Source: Roseovarius pelagicus (lineage in GTDB: Bacteria; Pseudomonadota; Alphaproteobacteria; Rhodobacterales; Rhodobacteraceae). Taken from it: DNA of 64,000 bases. Below the pieces are notes generated by a model, which worked only from the letters and a program-made list of their open reading frames with translations, was not told the origin of the DNA and searched no databases. Of the stretch, positions 29,446 to 39,086 are shown piece by piece. Both the position numbers and the translations under genes were made by a program. Within the stretch, counting starts at the first letter, position 1, and every line of letters starts with the position of its first letter. The stretch spans positions 104,063-168,062 of the forward strand of contig NZ_CP106739.1 in assembly GCF_025639885.1 (NCBI RefSeq), read 5' to 3'.

Positions 29446-30108
29446 CCTCGTCTGTCTCTGGCTGGTCGCCGCGCCAACTTCAGCGCAAATGGTGCTGGTC
29501 ATGGAGAGCGACGGCTCTCTGACCCAATCCCGGTCTCAGAGCGGTTTTGCCCGGAACTACAATGACGGCGTTAGTCAGGGATCGGCGTCAGATGGTTTGG
29601 CCATTCTTGGTGAGACTGAAGCAGCTTCCGAGCCTGACGCGCTGAGGTTTGCGGCGTTCGCCCAGCCAGCACCCCTGCCCCGCGCAGACATTCTCTCGGG
29701 CATCGAGGCAACGGCCCTGCGCTATGCCGGCCATCCCGGTTTGCGCGGCGCGGGACTGTCCGTCACGCAGTGGCTCACCCTTTATCGCGCCAATATCGAG
29801 GTTGAGAGCGCCTACCGGCAGGATGCGGTCTCCCGCGCGGGCGCTATTGGCCTTGGCCAGCTGATGCCCGCCACTGCCCGTGATCTCGGCGTTGACCCGC
29901 GTGACCCCCAACAGAACCTCGACGGCTCTGCCCGTTACCTCGCGATGATGCTGGAGCGCTTCGGCGATCCGCATCTGGCGCTGGCGGCCTACAACGCGGG
30001 GCCGGACGCCGTGCGCCAGCACGGTGGCATCCCCCCTACCGAGAAACCCAGAACCACGTGGCCCGCGTCATGGCTGTCGTGGCCCGATTGGAAGGATCAA
30101 ATTCATGA
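29384..30108 (+). pseudogene. virB1: VirB1-type lytic transglycosylase, frameshifted near its end
   Basis: A periplasmic peptidoglycan-cleaving enzyme that opens the wall for the secretion channel. It has a signal peptide ([17 protein letters not shown], start TTG 29384 or 29414) and the SLT core [24 protein letters not shown] with the catalytic Glu, then [18 protein letters not shown]. At a run of six C (30031-30036) the frame should shift. With one more C the protein would end [20 protein letters not shown] with its TGA overlapping the virB2 ATG. As written it runs on out of frame over virB2. The catalytic part is intact, so partial function or a sequencing error is possible. Confidence 0.8.
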
Positions 30109-30398
30109 GACAGATTTCAAACCTCTTTGTCGCCTCGCTGGCGCTATTCCTGCTGATTGCCGAGCCCGCCCTTGCACAGAGCATCGATCTCTCCCCGATC
30201 CAAAGCCTGTTGCAGGGCATTGTCGATGCGCTGACCGGACCCCTTGGTGTGGTCATCGCCACACTCGCGGTCCTCGGCGTTTTCTTGAGCTGGTTCTTCA
30301 ACATCATCGATCTGCGCCAGGCGCTTTGGGTTCTCGTCGGGATCGCCGGTGTTGCCGCCGCCCCCACCATCGTTGCCGCGGTCTTTGCCGGTGGCTGA
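30105..30398 (+). CDS. virB2: VirB2-type pilin
   Basis: A 97-residue pre-pilin with signal peptide ([24 protein letters not shown]) and two hydrophobic helices separated by a short polar loop ([10 protein letters not shown]), the standard VirB2/TrbC layout. Processed subunits form the conjugative pilus. ATG 30105 overlaps the intended virB1 stop. The end overlaps the virB3 start. Confidence 0.88.
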   Translation: MRQISNLFVASLALFLLIAEPALAQSIDLSPIQSLLQGIVDALTGPLGVVIATLAVLGVFLSWFFNIIDLRQALWVLVGIAGVAAAPTIVAAVFAGG

Positions 30399-30669
30399 GC
30401 GCGCGCCTCTCTTTCTCGGCCTCGTGCGCCCGCCGAAGCTTCTGGGTCTGCCCATCATGTACGCGATGGTCTGGCTCTTTGGTTCGGTGCTCTTGTTCGT
30501 CTGGGTTCAGCACATCGCGGTGCTGGCTGTCGCGGCCCTGCTCTATCCGGTGCTTTGGAAAGCCGCCGATTGGGACCCGCGTTTCATCGACGTGATGATG
30601 ACAGCCCTGCAGGAGACACCGCCCACGCGCAACAGGTCCATCCATGGCGGGGACAGCTATGCCCCGTGA
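30391..30669 (+). CDS. virB3: VirB3-type inner-membrane protein
   Basis: A 92-residue protein from GTG 30391, overlapping the end of virB2. It begins with [17 protein letters not shown], typical of VirB3 (PLxxGLTRPxxxxGVP), then two helices and a C-terminal polar tail. It assembles with VirB4 in the inner-membrane complex. The stop overlaps the virB4 start. Confidence 0.85.
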   Translation: MAERAPLFLGLVRPPKLLGLPIMYAMVWLFGSVLLFVWVQHIAVLAVAALLYPVLWKAADWDPRFIDVMMTALQETPPTRNRSIHGGDSYAP

Positions 30670-33034
30670 TGAAGCCCGTGACGATACGCTCGATCCCCGC
30701 ACGATGACGCCGATCTGGTATGCACGCGAGACCCGCCTCGCGCATATGCTGCCCTATGTGAGCCTCGTCGACGACCAGACCGTGCGGACCCGGGTGAACG
30801 AACTCTTCCGGTGCATCCGGCTCGAGGGGATCAACAGCTACACGACGGACGATGCCTATCTCGACAAGGTGACGTCACTTTTTGCCCGCATCATTGCGCA
30901 GCTCGGGCCGGAATTCAGCTATTACGTCCACAAGGTCTCCAAGGCCATCAAACCTAATCTCGACCCAATTCGTGAGGACAGCTTCGCGGGAGAGGTCGAC
31001 CGGCGCTGGCGCGCGAAACTCGAGACCAGCGGGCTGCGCGACAAGACGCTGACGCTCACCGTCATTCACCGCCCACCCCCGAAAAGCCTCCTGCCGTTCC
31101 TCAGCCGCAGCGCGCCGGACCGGCTGAGAGAGGAGACCCGCAAACGCCTGCAGCGCCTCGGCGCGGCCGTGAACGTCTTCCTCTCGGGCCTCGCCGAGCT
31201 CAAACCGCGGCTACTCTCGGCTGCATCGGGGGAATTGGTGGGGTTTCTGGGCGCGCTGAACACGGGCACCGAGCTGCCGCTCTACCCTGCAAACACCTAC
31301 GGCTTTTTGTCCGTCAACGTCGCCAATACCCGCGTGACGTTTCATAGCGATCATTTCGAGCTCTCGGAAGGCGTCGTGGGGCATCGCTACGGCAAGAGTT
31401 TCACCATCGGGGAATACTCGGAAGGCACCTCCTGCACCATGTTCGACATGCTGAACCTGCCGGTCGACATGATCGTCACCCATTCCTTCACGCCGATCAA
31501 TTCGAACCTCATGGCGGGCCGCATCAAACGGCAAAAGCGCCAGATGCAGGCCAGCCAGGACGCGGCCCTCTCGCTCCTAGAAGCCCTCGATATCGCCGCC
31601 GATGATCTTGAGGCCAAGCGCCAAAGCTTCGGCGAACACCATATGGTCGTGACGCTCTTCTGCGAAACGCTGGATGAGCTGCAGACGCTCAGCGCCGAAA
31701 TCGTGAACGCCGCCGCGACCGAAGGCGTGAAGATGATCGGTGAGCGGGTCGCCGCAAAGGCCCATTACCTCAGCCAGCATCCCGGCAACCAGCCCAAGCG
31801 CGTGCGTGCCAGCGCCGTCACCAATCGCAACTTCGCGGATTTTGCGGCCTTTCACCGGACACAGCTCGGCAAACCCGCCGCGAAAACCCCATGGGGCCGG
31901 ATCGTCACTTGTTTGCCCACGCCGGAGCAGAGCGCCTACCGGTTTTCCTATCACGAGCAAGGCTCGCCCGACAAAGAACCCACCAGCGGCCATACCCTGA
32001 TCATGGGGCGGCCCGGGTCAGGTAAGTCTGTGCTTTCGGCCTTCCTGATGACCCAGGCCCGTCGCGCGGGCGCCCGGGTCTTCGTCTTCGATTACCGTCT
32101 TGGTATGGAGATGGCGGTCCGCGCGAATGGCGGGCGCTACGCGTCCCTGAACGCCGGTCAGCCCACGGGCCTCAACCCGCTCTGGACAGAGACCGATGCC
32201 CGCGGCACCGCCTGGCTCTCGGACTGGCTTGCCACCCTGCTCTACCGCGCTGACAAGCCCCTGACGCCCGCACAGACCAACCGCATCCAGGAAGTCGTGC
32301 GCCAGAATGCCCAGGCCTCCAATCCGGCCCTGCGGAACTGGCGGGATTTCGCGTCGCTTTTTGTGTCCACCGATGATGGCGGCGATCTGCACCAGCGCCT
32401 GCTCGAGTGGACCGAAGACGGCCGCTATGGCTGGATCTTCGGGCAGAGCCTCGAGGACACGTTCTCGCTCAAAGGCGATGTGGTGGGCTTCGATCTGACC
32501 GGCATTCTCGACAGCGAGGCCGACAAGGAGCGGATGGCGGTTCTCTCCTATCTTTTCCGCCGGGTCGAACGCGAGATCGAGGATCGCCGCCCCACCATCA
32601 TCGTGATCGACGAGGCCTGGAAGGCCCTCGATAACGCGTATTTCGCCGAGCGGCTATCGAACTGGCTGGTGACCGCGCGCAAGCAGAACACCGTCGCGGT
32701 GATGATGACGCAATACGCGAGCCAGCTCGAGCGCACCCGGACCGGCAAGACCATCATCGAGGCGGTGCCGACGCAGATCCTGCTGCCCAATATCCGCGCG
32801 CAGCCTGCGGATTACGCCATGCTGAACCTCACGGAGAAGGAGCTCGACGTCCTTCTCAACACGGGCAGCAACAGCCGTTTGGCGCTGATCCGCGACGATC
32901 AGGGCTCGATCGTGGTCGATGCCGATCTCAGTGCTCTCGGGCCCAATCTCACCATCCTCGGCGGCATGGAGAAAGGCGAGGCGCTCGTCGGCGCCGATTA
33001 CCGCGACCGCCCAGGCTTCTGGAGGCTTTCATGA
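30659..33034 (+). CDS. virB4: VirB4-type conjugation ATPase
   Basis: A 791-residue ATPase that powers pilus assembly and substrate transfer at the inner membrane. It has an N-terminal CagE/VirB4 domain, Walker A GRPGSGKSVL (near residue 453), Walker B IIVIDEAWKALD (near 650) and a later ARKQNTVAVMMTQ motif. ATG 30659 overlaps the virB3 stop; ATG 30644 is an in-frame alternative. Length is normal. Confidence 0.95.
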   Translation: MPRDEARDDTLDPRTMTPIWYARETRLAHMLPYVSLVDDQTVRTRVNELFRCIRLEGINSYTTDDAYLDKVTSLFARIIAQLGPEFSYYVHKVSKAIKPNLDPIREDSFAGEVDRRWRAKLETSGLRDKTLTLTVIHRPPPKSLLPFLSRSAPDRLREETRKRLQRLGAAVNVFLSGLAELKPRLLSAASGELVGFLGALNTGTELPLYPANTYGFLSVNVANTRVTFHSDHFELSEGVVGHRYGKSFTIGEYSEGTSCTMFDMLNLPVDMIVTHSFTPINSNLMAGRIKRQKRQMQASQDAALSLLEALDIAADDLEAKRQSFGEHHMVVTLFCETLDELQTLSAEIVNAAATEGVKMIGERVAAKAHYLSQHPGNQPKRVRASAVTNRNFADFAAFHRTQLGKPAAKTPWGRIVTCLPTPEQSAYRFSYHEQGSPDKEPTSGHTLIMGRPGSGKSVLSAFLMTQARRAGARVFVFDYRLGMEMAVRANGGRYASLNAGQPTGLNPLWTETDARGTAWLSDWLATLLYRADKPLTPAQTNRIQEVVRQNAQASNPALRNWRDFASLFVSTDDGGDLHQRLLEWTEDGRYGWIFGQSLEDTFSLKGDVVGFDLTGILDSEADKERMAVLSYLFRRVEREIEDRRPTIIVIDEAWKALDNAYFAERLSNWLVTARKQNTVAVMMTQYASQLERTRTGKTIIEAVPTQILLPNIRAQPADYAMLNLTEKELDVLLNTGSNSRLALIRDDQGSIVVDADLSALGPNLTILGGMEKGEALVGADYRDRPGFWRLS

Positions 33035-33198
33035 TTCGTACCCTGTTTCTTCTCACCGCGCTCGGCGCTTTGGCCTCCTGCGCCCAGTACCAGGAACCGC
33101 AGGCGAACTGCTTCACATTCCTCGCGTCCACGGCACCTGTCGCGCCTGATTGCACCTTTACGCCTCTTGAGGCGCCGGAGGGCGACATTGAAGTCTAG
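33031..33198 (+). CDS. Small lipoprotein, possible VirB7 counterpart
   Basis: A 55-residue protein whose ATG overlaps the virB4 stop (ATGA). It has a lipoprotein signal (MIRTLFLLTALGALASC) with lipobox LASC, and mature cysteines in ANCFTFLA and PDCTF. VirB7-type lipoproteins stabilise VirB9 in the outer-membrane core and are this short. The location (after virB4, before a transglycosylase) is not the canonical virB7 position, so the equivalence is inferred. Confidence 0.75.
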   Translation: MIRTLFLLTALGALASCAQYQEPQANCFTFLASTAPVAPDCTFTPLEAPEGDIEV

Positions 33199-34342
33199 CC
33201 TGCCTCATATCCTGGCACTTTGCCTGCTGCCCGGTCTCGCCTTGTCTCAAGGCGTGCCGACCAATGACAGTGGGCTGACCGCGCGTGACATCATCGAAAC
33301 TGGCGATCGCGAGGCTGACTTGGCCGTTCAGGCGGACAAGCTTTCCGTGCGCGAACTCATCTCCGAAATTGAGCGGGAGCAGCTCGAGACCCTGCAGCGC
33401 ATCCTTGATGCCCAGACAAGCTTGGGCGGTCAGGGCTTGCCAGCCATGGTCTCGGGGCTTGAGGGCGGCAGCGGCGATCCAGACCGCTCGGTGGCGGCGG
33501 TCTATGGCACGGGCGAGATCGATCCCAATCCCGGCGGTGCGCAGATGTTCGGCGACGCCGCCGAGAATATTGAGCAGCTCATCATCCGCGTCGCACAGGA
33601 AACCGGCGGTATCGCGGGTGTAAGACGCGCAGGCCTCTCCCCCGTCCAATGGCGCGCGCTTCTGCAGGCGCTGATCTGGCAGGAGAGCCGTTTTACCATC
33701 GGGGCCCGCTCACCCGTCGGTGCATTCGGCCTCACCCAGATCATGCCGGGCACCGCCAGCGATCTCGGCATCAATCCGGAATACTACGACAGCCCCTACC
33801 TTCAGGTGCATGGCGGCGCGCGCTATCTCGCCACCCAACTCAACACCTTCGATGGCAACATCATTAACGCGCTCGCAGCTTACAATGCGGGTCCCGGACG
33901 CGTCTTTGAATATGGGGGCGTGCCACCTTTTGCCGAGACGCAGCATTACGTTCAGGTCATTCCAGAACGCTACAACCTCTATCTCAGCCGGATCGGCGGG
34001 ATCGAAGCTTTGGGCACGATCGATCCCGCACTCTTGGCCAATGCAAACCTCTCGATCACGGGGCATGGGGCCGCCTTTTATGGCAACAACTCGCCCGCCG
34101 CGATCAGGCAAGCCGCCCTGCGTATTGCGGATATCGTCGAACGGATTTCCGAGACTGAAGACGTGCAGGAAAGCATCGCACTCAACACCTATGCCCGCGC
34201 CGAACTCGTGCGCCTCGTCGCTGCCCGCGTCCGGCTTCAGGCGGCACGCACCCGCGTCCTCTCTGCCGAGGAGCTGGCCCAGGCCAGCGCCCGCATGGCC
34301 GAAGGCGCGTTCATGGATTTTACGATCAGGGAGATTGAATGA
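33188..34342 (+). CDS. Second exported lytic transglycosylase, long form
   Basis: About 384 residues from TTG 33188, which gives signal peptide LKSSLPHILALCLLPGLALS and overlaps the lipoprotein stop; TTG 33167 is the other option. A predicted coiled N-terminal region (residues about 30-110) precedes the SLT core ALIWQESRFTIGARSPVGAFGLTQIMPGTASDLG, which carries the catalytic Glu, and AAYNAGPGRVFEYGGVP. A helical C-terminal extension of about 100 residues follows, ending FMDFTIREIE. The virB5 product ends in the similar FMDFTLPDLS. This copy is intact where virB1 is frameshifted. Confidence 0.88.
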   Translation: MKSSLPHILALCLLPGLALSQGVPTNDSGLTARDIIETGDREADLAVQADKLSVRELISEIEREQLETLQRILDAQTSLGGQGLPAMVSGLEGGSGDPDRSVAAVYGTGEIDPNPGGAQMFGDAAENIEQLIIRVAQETGGIAGVRRAGLSPVQWRALLQALIWQESRFTIGARSPVGAFGLTQIMPGTASDLGINPEYYDSPYLQVHGGARYLATQLNTFDGNIINALAAYNAGPGRVFEYGGVPPFAETQHYVQVIPERYNLYLSRIGGIEALGTIDPALLANANLSITGHGAAFYGNNSPAAIRQAALRIADIVERISETEDVQESIALNTYARAELVRLVAARVRLQAARTRVLSAEELAQASARMAEGAFMDFTIREIE

Positions 34343-35151
34343 TGGGACATCTGCTCTTGAGGACAGCTTTGGCCACGACACTTGGCGTTGGCTTGCAGTT
34401 CAGCGCCCTACCCCCTGCCGCAGCACAAGGTGTGCCGGTCGTCGACACCCAGAACATCGCGCAAAACATCCAGCAGCTCCGGCAGATGATCGAAGACGAG
34501 ATCCTGCAGAACGAGCAGCTGACGCAGCTCCGCGAACAGCTTGCCACGCTCACGGACCAACTCGCGGAGCTGCAAAGAACCTACGAGGCCCTCACCCGCC
34601 TCGCCGAGCTTCCAGAAATCATCCGCACCGAGATGGAAGACGAACTCAATGGCCTGCTCGACCAGGAGTTCGGGGACATCCTCGCCACGATTGAGGCGAT
34701 CAAGACTGGGGATTTCTCCGGCCTGTCCGGTTCTGGCGCGGGCGAGATCGAAACCCAGATGGACCGGGTGCTGGCTGATCTCGGGTTTGACGACGACACG
34801 CTTTCGGAAATGGCCACCAGCGGCAATCCCGGGGCCAACCGCGTGGCCACGCAAGCCACCACCGGCGCACTCGTCTCAGCCGCGGCTCAGAACAGCTATG
34901 AGGACGCAGGCCAATCGCTCGAACGGGTCGACCGCCTCGTCGGGCTCATCGATGACATGGACGAACTGAAGGAAAGCGTCGATCTCAACACGCGCGTCAC
35001 GGCGGAACTCGCGATCGCGCTTGTCGCCATGTGGCAGCTCGAAGCCGTGCAGACCGTGGGTGACGGCACCGGCGGCGTGATCGATGCCGCCACCATCGCC
35101 GAGGAGCAGCGCTTCATGGATTTCACCCTGCCTGACCTCAGTGCGGACTAA
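34339..35151 (+). CDS. virB5: VirB5/TrbJ-like exported protein
   Basis: A 270-residue protein with signal peptide (to about residue 29, PAAAQ) and a long coiled-coil region (residues about 38-115, NIQQLRQMIEDEILQNEQLTQ). A helical domain follows, ending EEQRFMDFTLPDLSAD. Position and coiled-coil design match the VirB5/TrbJ minor pilus components. Sequence alone does not separate the two. ATG 34339 overlaps the preceding stop. Confidence 0.75.
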   Translation: MMGHLLLRTALATTLGVGLQFSALPPAAAQGVPVVDTQNIAQNIQQLRQMIEDEILQNEQLTQLREQLATLTDQLAELQRTYEALTRLAELPEIIRTEMEDELNGLLDQEFGDILATIEAIKTGDFSGLSGSGAGEIETQMDRVLADLGFDDDTLSEMATSGNPGANRVATQATTGALVSAAAQNSYEDAGQSLERVDRLVGLIDDMDELKESVDLNTRVTAELAIALVAMWQLEAVQTVGDGTGGVIDAATIAEEQRFMDFTLPDLSAD

Positions 35152-35167
35152 TTTCGAGGTGTGACGC

Positions 35168-35821
35168 GTGGCGAGTGAACAGGAAATCATCGAAGAAGAG
35201 CTGGTCTACGGTGCCCTGCGCCGCGAACGGCTCTGGCAACGCCTTGGCCTGATAGGGCTTGTCTTCGGCATCATCGGCTGTCTGAGCGCGGCGGCCGTTG
35301 CCATCCTCGATGTCGATCCCCCGCCCGTGGTCGTCCCCTATGATCCCGCCACCGGCTTTGCGCTCCCCGAAGCCTCGGTGGGTGCGACTTCGGTGACCGC
35401 CAACCAGGCGATCATCGAGGCGGAAGTCTTCCGCTACGTGACCGACCGCGAGGTCTATAACCAGCTCGACAATGACCTGCGCATCCGCAGCGTCCTGCGC
35501 CGCTCGGATGGGGCCGCCGAGAGCGGGCTGCGCCAGATCTGGAACAGCGCAAATGAGAACTATCCGCCGACCGTCTATGGCCCCAATGCCCGGCTCGACG
35601 TGGAAATCCTGAGCATCAGTCGCATCGGATCCAACCGCGCCACCGTGCGCTTGCGCAAGCGGCTGACCTCCATCAACGGCACCCAGACCGGGCTCTTCAC
35701 CGCCACGCTTCTCTTCGAGTTCCGTCCCGAGACCCGCCGCTCCATCGACGAGGTCTGGACCAACCCGTTTGGGTTCACCGTGCTCGAATATTCCATCCGC
35801 TCCGACAGATTGGAGAACTGA
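35168..35821 (+). CDS. virB8: VirB8-type inner-membrane core protein
   Basis: A 217-residue protein from GTG 35168 with a short cytoplasmic tail, one helix (residues about 25-48) and a periplasmic VirB8 domain. The domain includes VFRYVTDREVYNQLDNDLR and a C-terminal NPFGFTVLEYSIRSD, a conserved VirB8 end. It bridges the inner- and outer-membrane complexes. Confidence 0.92.
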   Translation: MASEQEIIEEELVYGALRRERLWQRLGLIGLVFGIIGCLSAAAVAILDVDPPPVVVPYDPATGFALPEASVGATSVTANQAIIEAEVFRYVTDREVYNQLDNDLRIRSVLRRSDGAAESGLRQIWNSANENYPPTVYGPNARLDVEILSISRIGSNRATVRLRKRLTSINGTQTGLFTATLLFEFRPETRRSIDEVWTNPFGFTVLEYSIRSDRLEN

Positions 35822-35823
35822 CG

Positions 35824-36519
35824 TTGTTGTTTATAAGATCGCTTATTTTTGTCATTGCCCTGTTGCCCGGCCTCGCCTCTGCCGAAGCCATCCCGCGTGG
35901 CGGTCCCAACGACAGCCGGGTGCGCTTGGCCACCTACCAGGAGGGCCAGGTCTACCGTCTCAGCGTGTCGCTCACCCATGTGACCACCATCGAGTTCGGC
36001 GAGGGCGAAAGCATCCGCTCGATCATCGCGGGCGACACCGAGGGCTTCGAGATCGACGGCGTCCCGGGCGGTCAGGCCTTCGCGATCAAGCCTGTGGCGC
36101 GCGGGGTGCATACCAATGTGACAGTCTATACGAACCGCCGGAGCTACTACTTCAACGTCCAGGAGGTCCGCAGCCCGACCTTCTACGTGGTGCAGTTCCG
36201 CTATCCGGAGGACGATGCGCGCCCGACCCGGGCCATCGCCGCCCAAGCGCCGAACTACAATTACGGCGCCAGCGCGCGGACCGAGTTCACGCCAACGCGC
36301 ATCTGGGATGACGGGACGTTCACGTATTTCGCGTTTCCAAGAAACGCCCCTGTGCCCGCGATCTTCCGCTACGCGGGCGGCCGTGAACGCACGGTCAACA
36401 CGCAAACCCCTGAAGACGGCGTGATCCGCGTCAGCGGCGTGAACCGCCAATGGGTCCTGCGGCTTGGCGAAGAGGTGGTCTGCATAGAGGCGATCCCGCC
36501 CACGGAGGCCGCCTCATGA
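35824..36519 (+). CDS. virB9: VirB9-type outer-membrane core protein
   Basis: A 231-residue protein from TTG 35824 with signal peptide LLFIRSLIFVIALLPGLASA. It has the VirB9/TrbG features: RLATYQEGQVYRLSVS, then the C-terminal domain with WDDGTFTYFAFPRNAPVPAIF. It binds VirB10 and a lipoprotein in the outer-membrane core. The start follows the virB8 stop by two bases. Confidence 0.93.
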   Translation: MLFIRSLIFVIALLPGLASAEAIPRGGPNDSRVRLATYQEGQVYRLSVSLTHVTTIEFGEGESIRSIIAGDTEGFEIDGVPGGQAFAIKPVARGVHTNVTVYTNRRSYYFNVQEVRSPTFYVVQFRYPEDDARPTRAIAAQAPNYNYGASARTEFTPTRIWDDGTFTYFAFPRNAPVPAIFRYAGGRERTVNTQTPEDGVIRVSGVNRQWVLRLGEEVVCIEAIPPTEAAS

Positions 36520-37895
36520 GCGATACCGAGAATACCGAGCTGGAGAAGCGCCTCGCCGCCCTGGAGAAAGGCAGTGCCCGCGCCCCCATAGCGGCGCAGC
36601 GCCGGTCACCCCTTCTCGCGCTGATCGTGATCCTCGTCATCGGCGCGGGTGGTGCCCTGCTTTATCTCCTCTCACAGCCCGACGAAGAGGAAGCCTTGCC
36701 GACGGCCACCCCGGACGTCTTCCAAAACGAGGGGGACGGCTTTGGCGCCATCGAGACCTTGCCCCCGCCCGAGCCCGAGGTTGTGTTTGTCGGACCGGAT
36801 CCAGTCGAGCCCAACGCGGAGCTTCTGGCGCAGATCACCGCGCTGCAGGCTCAGATCGAGGAATTGCGCAACGCCCCTGAACCAGTCGTCGAGGAAGACA
36901 CCGCCGCCGCAGAGGCGATCGACGCGCTGACCGCTCAGATCGCTGCGCTACAAGCCGCCTCGGAAGCCGCACAGCAACGATTCCAGGACGAACTGACGGC
37001 GCGGGATCGCAGCCTTGAGCAACTCCGCATGGATCTGGAACTGGCCCAACTCGAGGCCAGCCGACCCCAACCCGCCCCAGCAGGCCCCACGGAAGATGAG
37101 CTGCGCGCACGCGAGCAAGAGCGACTGCGCCGGGAGGAAGAAGCCCGGCGCATGGCCGAGCTGGAGCGCCGCGCCGCGGAGGAACGCGCCTTTCAGGAGC
37201 GGCGCATCGCCTCGCCCACCATCGCGTTTGGCGGCACGTCCGGAGCGAATGAAACGGCTCTGACCGAACGCACTTTTGGCGAGGTGACGGATTTCGTGCT
37301 GAACGGCGCGCTGCCCACTTCGGTGACGCAGGCCGAGGTGATCGCCAATCCGTCCAACACCATCATTCAGGGCACCATGATCCAGGCCGTCATGGAAACT
37401 GCCCTCGACAGCTCCCTGCCCGGCCAGACCCGTGCCGTGGTGTCCGAGGATGTCTACAGCGTCGATGGCGCGCGCCTCCTGATCCCGCGCGGATCCCGTC
37501 TCATCGGGCGCTACCGCGCCGGCGTCGATATCGCGCAGCGCCGCGTCACGATCGCCTGGGACCGGATCATCCTGCCCGCGGGCCAAACCGTCCAGATCAG
37601 CTCTTTCGGGGGCGACGAACTGGGTCGCTCTGGCGTCACCGGTTTCGTGGACACGCGCTTTGCCGAGCGTTTCGGGTCGGCCGCCCTGATCTCGCTGATT
37701 TCCGCGGCACCTAGTGCCGCCGCCTCCGAGGTCCAGGATGAGACTGCCGCCGACGTTCTCGAAGACGTGGGCGATGATCTGGCAGATGCCACGGACAGCG
37801 TCATTGGCGATTACCTCTCCATCGGCCCCGTCATCTATGTCGACCAGGGCGCGCGCGTCACGGTCATGGTCGACCGCGATCTGGAGATATTCTGA
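36516..37895 (+). CDS. virB10: VirB10-type core protein
   Basis: A 459-residue protein from ATG 36516 (overlapping the virB9 stop). It has a cytoplasmic tail, a helix near residues 27-48, a long periplasmic linker of coiled coil (DELTARDRSLEQLRMDLEL) and the C-terminal beta-barrel domain (TIIQGTMIQAVMETALDSSLPG and VYSVDGARLLIPRGSRLIG). VirB10 spans the envelope and senses ATP use. Confidence 0.95.
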   Translation: MSDTENTELEKRLAALEKGSARAPIAAQRRSPLLALIVILVIGAGGALLYLLSQPDEEEALPTATPDVFQNEGDGFGAIETLPPPEPEVVFVGPDPVEPNAELLAQITALQAQIEELRNAPEPVVEEDTAAAEAIDALTAQIAALQAASEAAQQRFQDELTARDRSLEQLRMDLELAQLEASRPQPAPAGPTEDELRAREQERLRREEEARRMAELERRAAEERAFQERRIASPTIAFGGTSGANETALTERTFGEVTDFVLNGALPTSVTQAEVIANPSNTIIQGTMIQAVMETALDSSLPGQTRAVVSEDVYSVDGARLLIPRGSRLIGRYRAGVDIAQRRVTIAWDRIILPAGQTVQISSFGGDELGRSGVTGFVDTRFAERFGSAALISLISAAPSAAASEVQDETAADVLEDVGDDLADATDSVIGDYLSIGPVIYVDQGARVTVMVDRDLEIF

Positions 37896-37899
37896 GCCC

Positions 37900-38886
37900 A
37901 TGTCGCTGAGCTATCTCGAAACCTCGCTCGACCGGATCGCCGCCGCCGCCCGCGGCGATGTCATCGAGATCTGCATCAACCCAGACGGAACCTGCTGGGG
38001 CGAATTCCAGGGCGATCATTTCATGCGCGCGCTGGATCAGAGCCTGACGGGCGTTCAGGTCAGAGACCTCGGCAACCAGATCGCCTCATCGGCCAATACC
38101 ACGATGAGCAAGGACCGCCCCATCGTCTCGGTCTCGATCACCTATAAGGGGCGCCCGATCCGCGCGCAGGTCATCACTCCGCCCGCCGTGCTCTCAGCCA
38201 TGTCGATCAGCTTGCGGTTCTTCTCGAGCCTGCCACTCGAGGGAATTGCGCTCGATTTCCTCTACGGAAAAGAGCGCAAGCTCGAAGACCTGCGCGTCGA
38301 AAAAAAGCGCGCCTTGCGCGCAGTGGTGGCCGCGGGTTTGATCGATGATGCGCTCGCCTTCTGCGTCGCGAACAAACTCAACATGATCGTCTCGGGCGGC
38401 ACCTCCACCGGCAAGACCGTGGCCGCGCGCAAGATCCTCTCTCACGTACCGGCCGAGGAACGCATCGTCACCATCGAAGAAGCCGCCGAGCTTCTGCCGA
38501 CCCAGCCAAATGCCGTGACCCTCATCGCCAATCGCGACGCGGAATTCCAGACCGCCGATGTGCTTCTCACCGCCACGCTGCGCATGCGCCCGGACCGGAT
38601 CATCCTGGGCGAGGTGCGCGGCAAGGAGGCCATGACCTTCCTGGAAGCCATCAACACCGGCCATGGCGGGTCCATGACCACACTGCATGCCGAAACCCCG
38701 CAACTCGCCGTGCAGCGGCTCGCGATCGCGGCACTCAAGACCGAAATCCCGATGACCTATGCCGACATGATCCAGTACATCGAAAATTCCATCGATGTGA
38801 TCATCCAGGCCGGTCGCCATGACGGCAAACGCGGCATCACCGAATTCTACCTGCCCGGCATGAAACAGATTGGAGAAACTGCATGA
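37900..38886 (+). CDS. virB11: VirB11-type secretion ATPase
   Basis: A 328-residue hexameric ATPase with Walker A SGGTSTGKT (near residue 170), Asp box ITIEEAAEL in the form VTIEEAAELLP, Walker B LRMRPDRIILGEVRG and His box NTGHGGSMTTLHAETP. It sits at the cytoplasmic base of the channel. ATG 37900 is four bases after the virB10 stop and gives normal length. Confidence 0.96.
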   Translation: MSLSYLETSLDRIAAAARGDVIEICINPDGTCWGEFQGDHFMRALDQSLTGVQVRDLGNQIASSANTTMSKDRPIVSVSITYKGRPIRAQVITPPAVLSAMSISLRFFSSLPLEGIALDFLYGKERKLEDLRVEKKRALRAVVAAGLIDDALAFCVANKLNMIVSGGTSTGKTVAARKILSHVPAEERIVTIEEAAELLPTQPNAVTLIANRDAEFQTADVLLTATLRMRPDRIILGEVRGKEAMTFLEAINTGHGGSMTTLHAETPQLAVQRLAIAALKTEIPMTYADMIQYIENSIDVIIQAGRHDGKRGITEFYLPGMKQIGETA

Positions 38887-39086
38887 AGACCTTTGAATAT
38901 GAAATCCTCTCCTTCCCGATGGACCGTAAGAACAGCCTGATCGAAATGCAGGCGGCATTGGATACGAAGGGCCAGATCGGCTGGGAGGTGGTCTCAATCA
39001 GTTCGTCCGAGTTTGCCAATATCGGGCACACGGTTTTTCTGAAGCGTGAAACTTCCGACGGTGCCGATTTTGGAGACAACCGATGA
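38883..39086 (+). CDS. Small DUF4177-like protein
   Basis: A 67-residue protein with KTFEYEILSF and GQIGWEVVSISSSEF, resembling the DUF4177 pattern (YE...GWEL/VV). Its ATG overlaps the virB11 stop and its end overlaps the next gene. Function is unknown; it belongs to the transfer operon. Confidence 0.6.
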   Translation: MKTFEYEILSFPMDRKNSLIEMQAALDTKGQIGWEVVSISSSEFANIGHTVFLKRETSDGADFGDNR

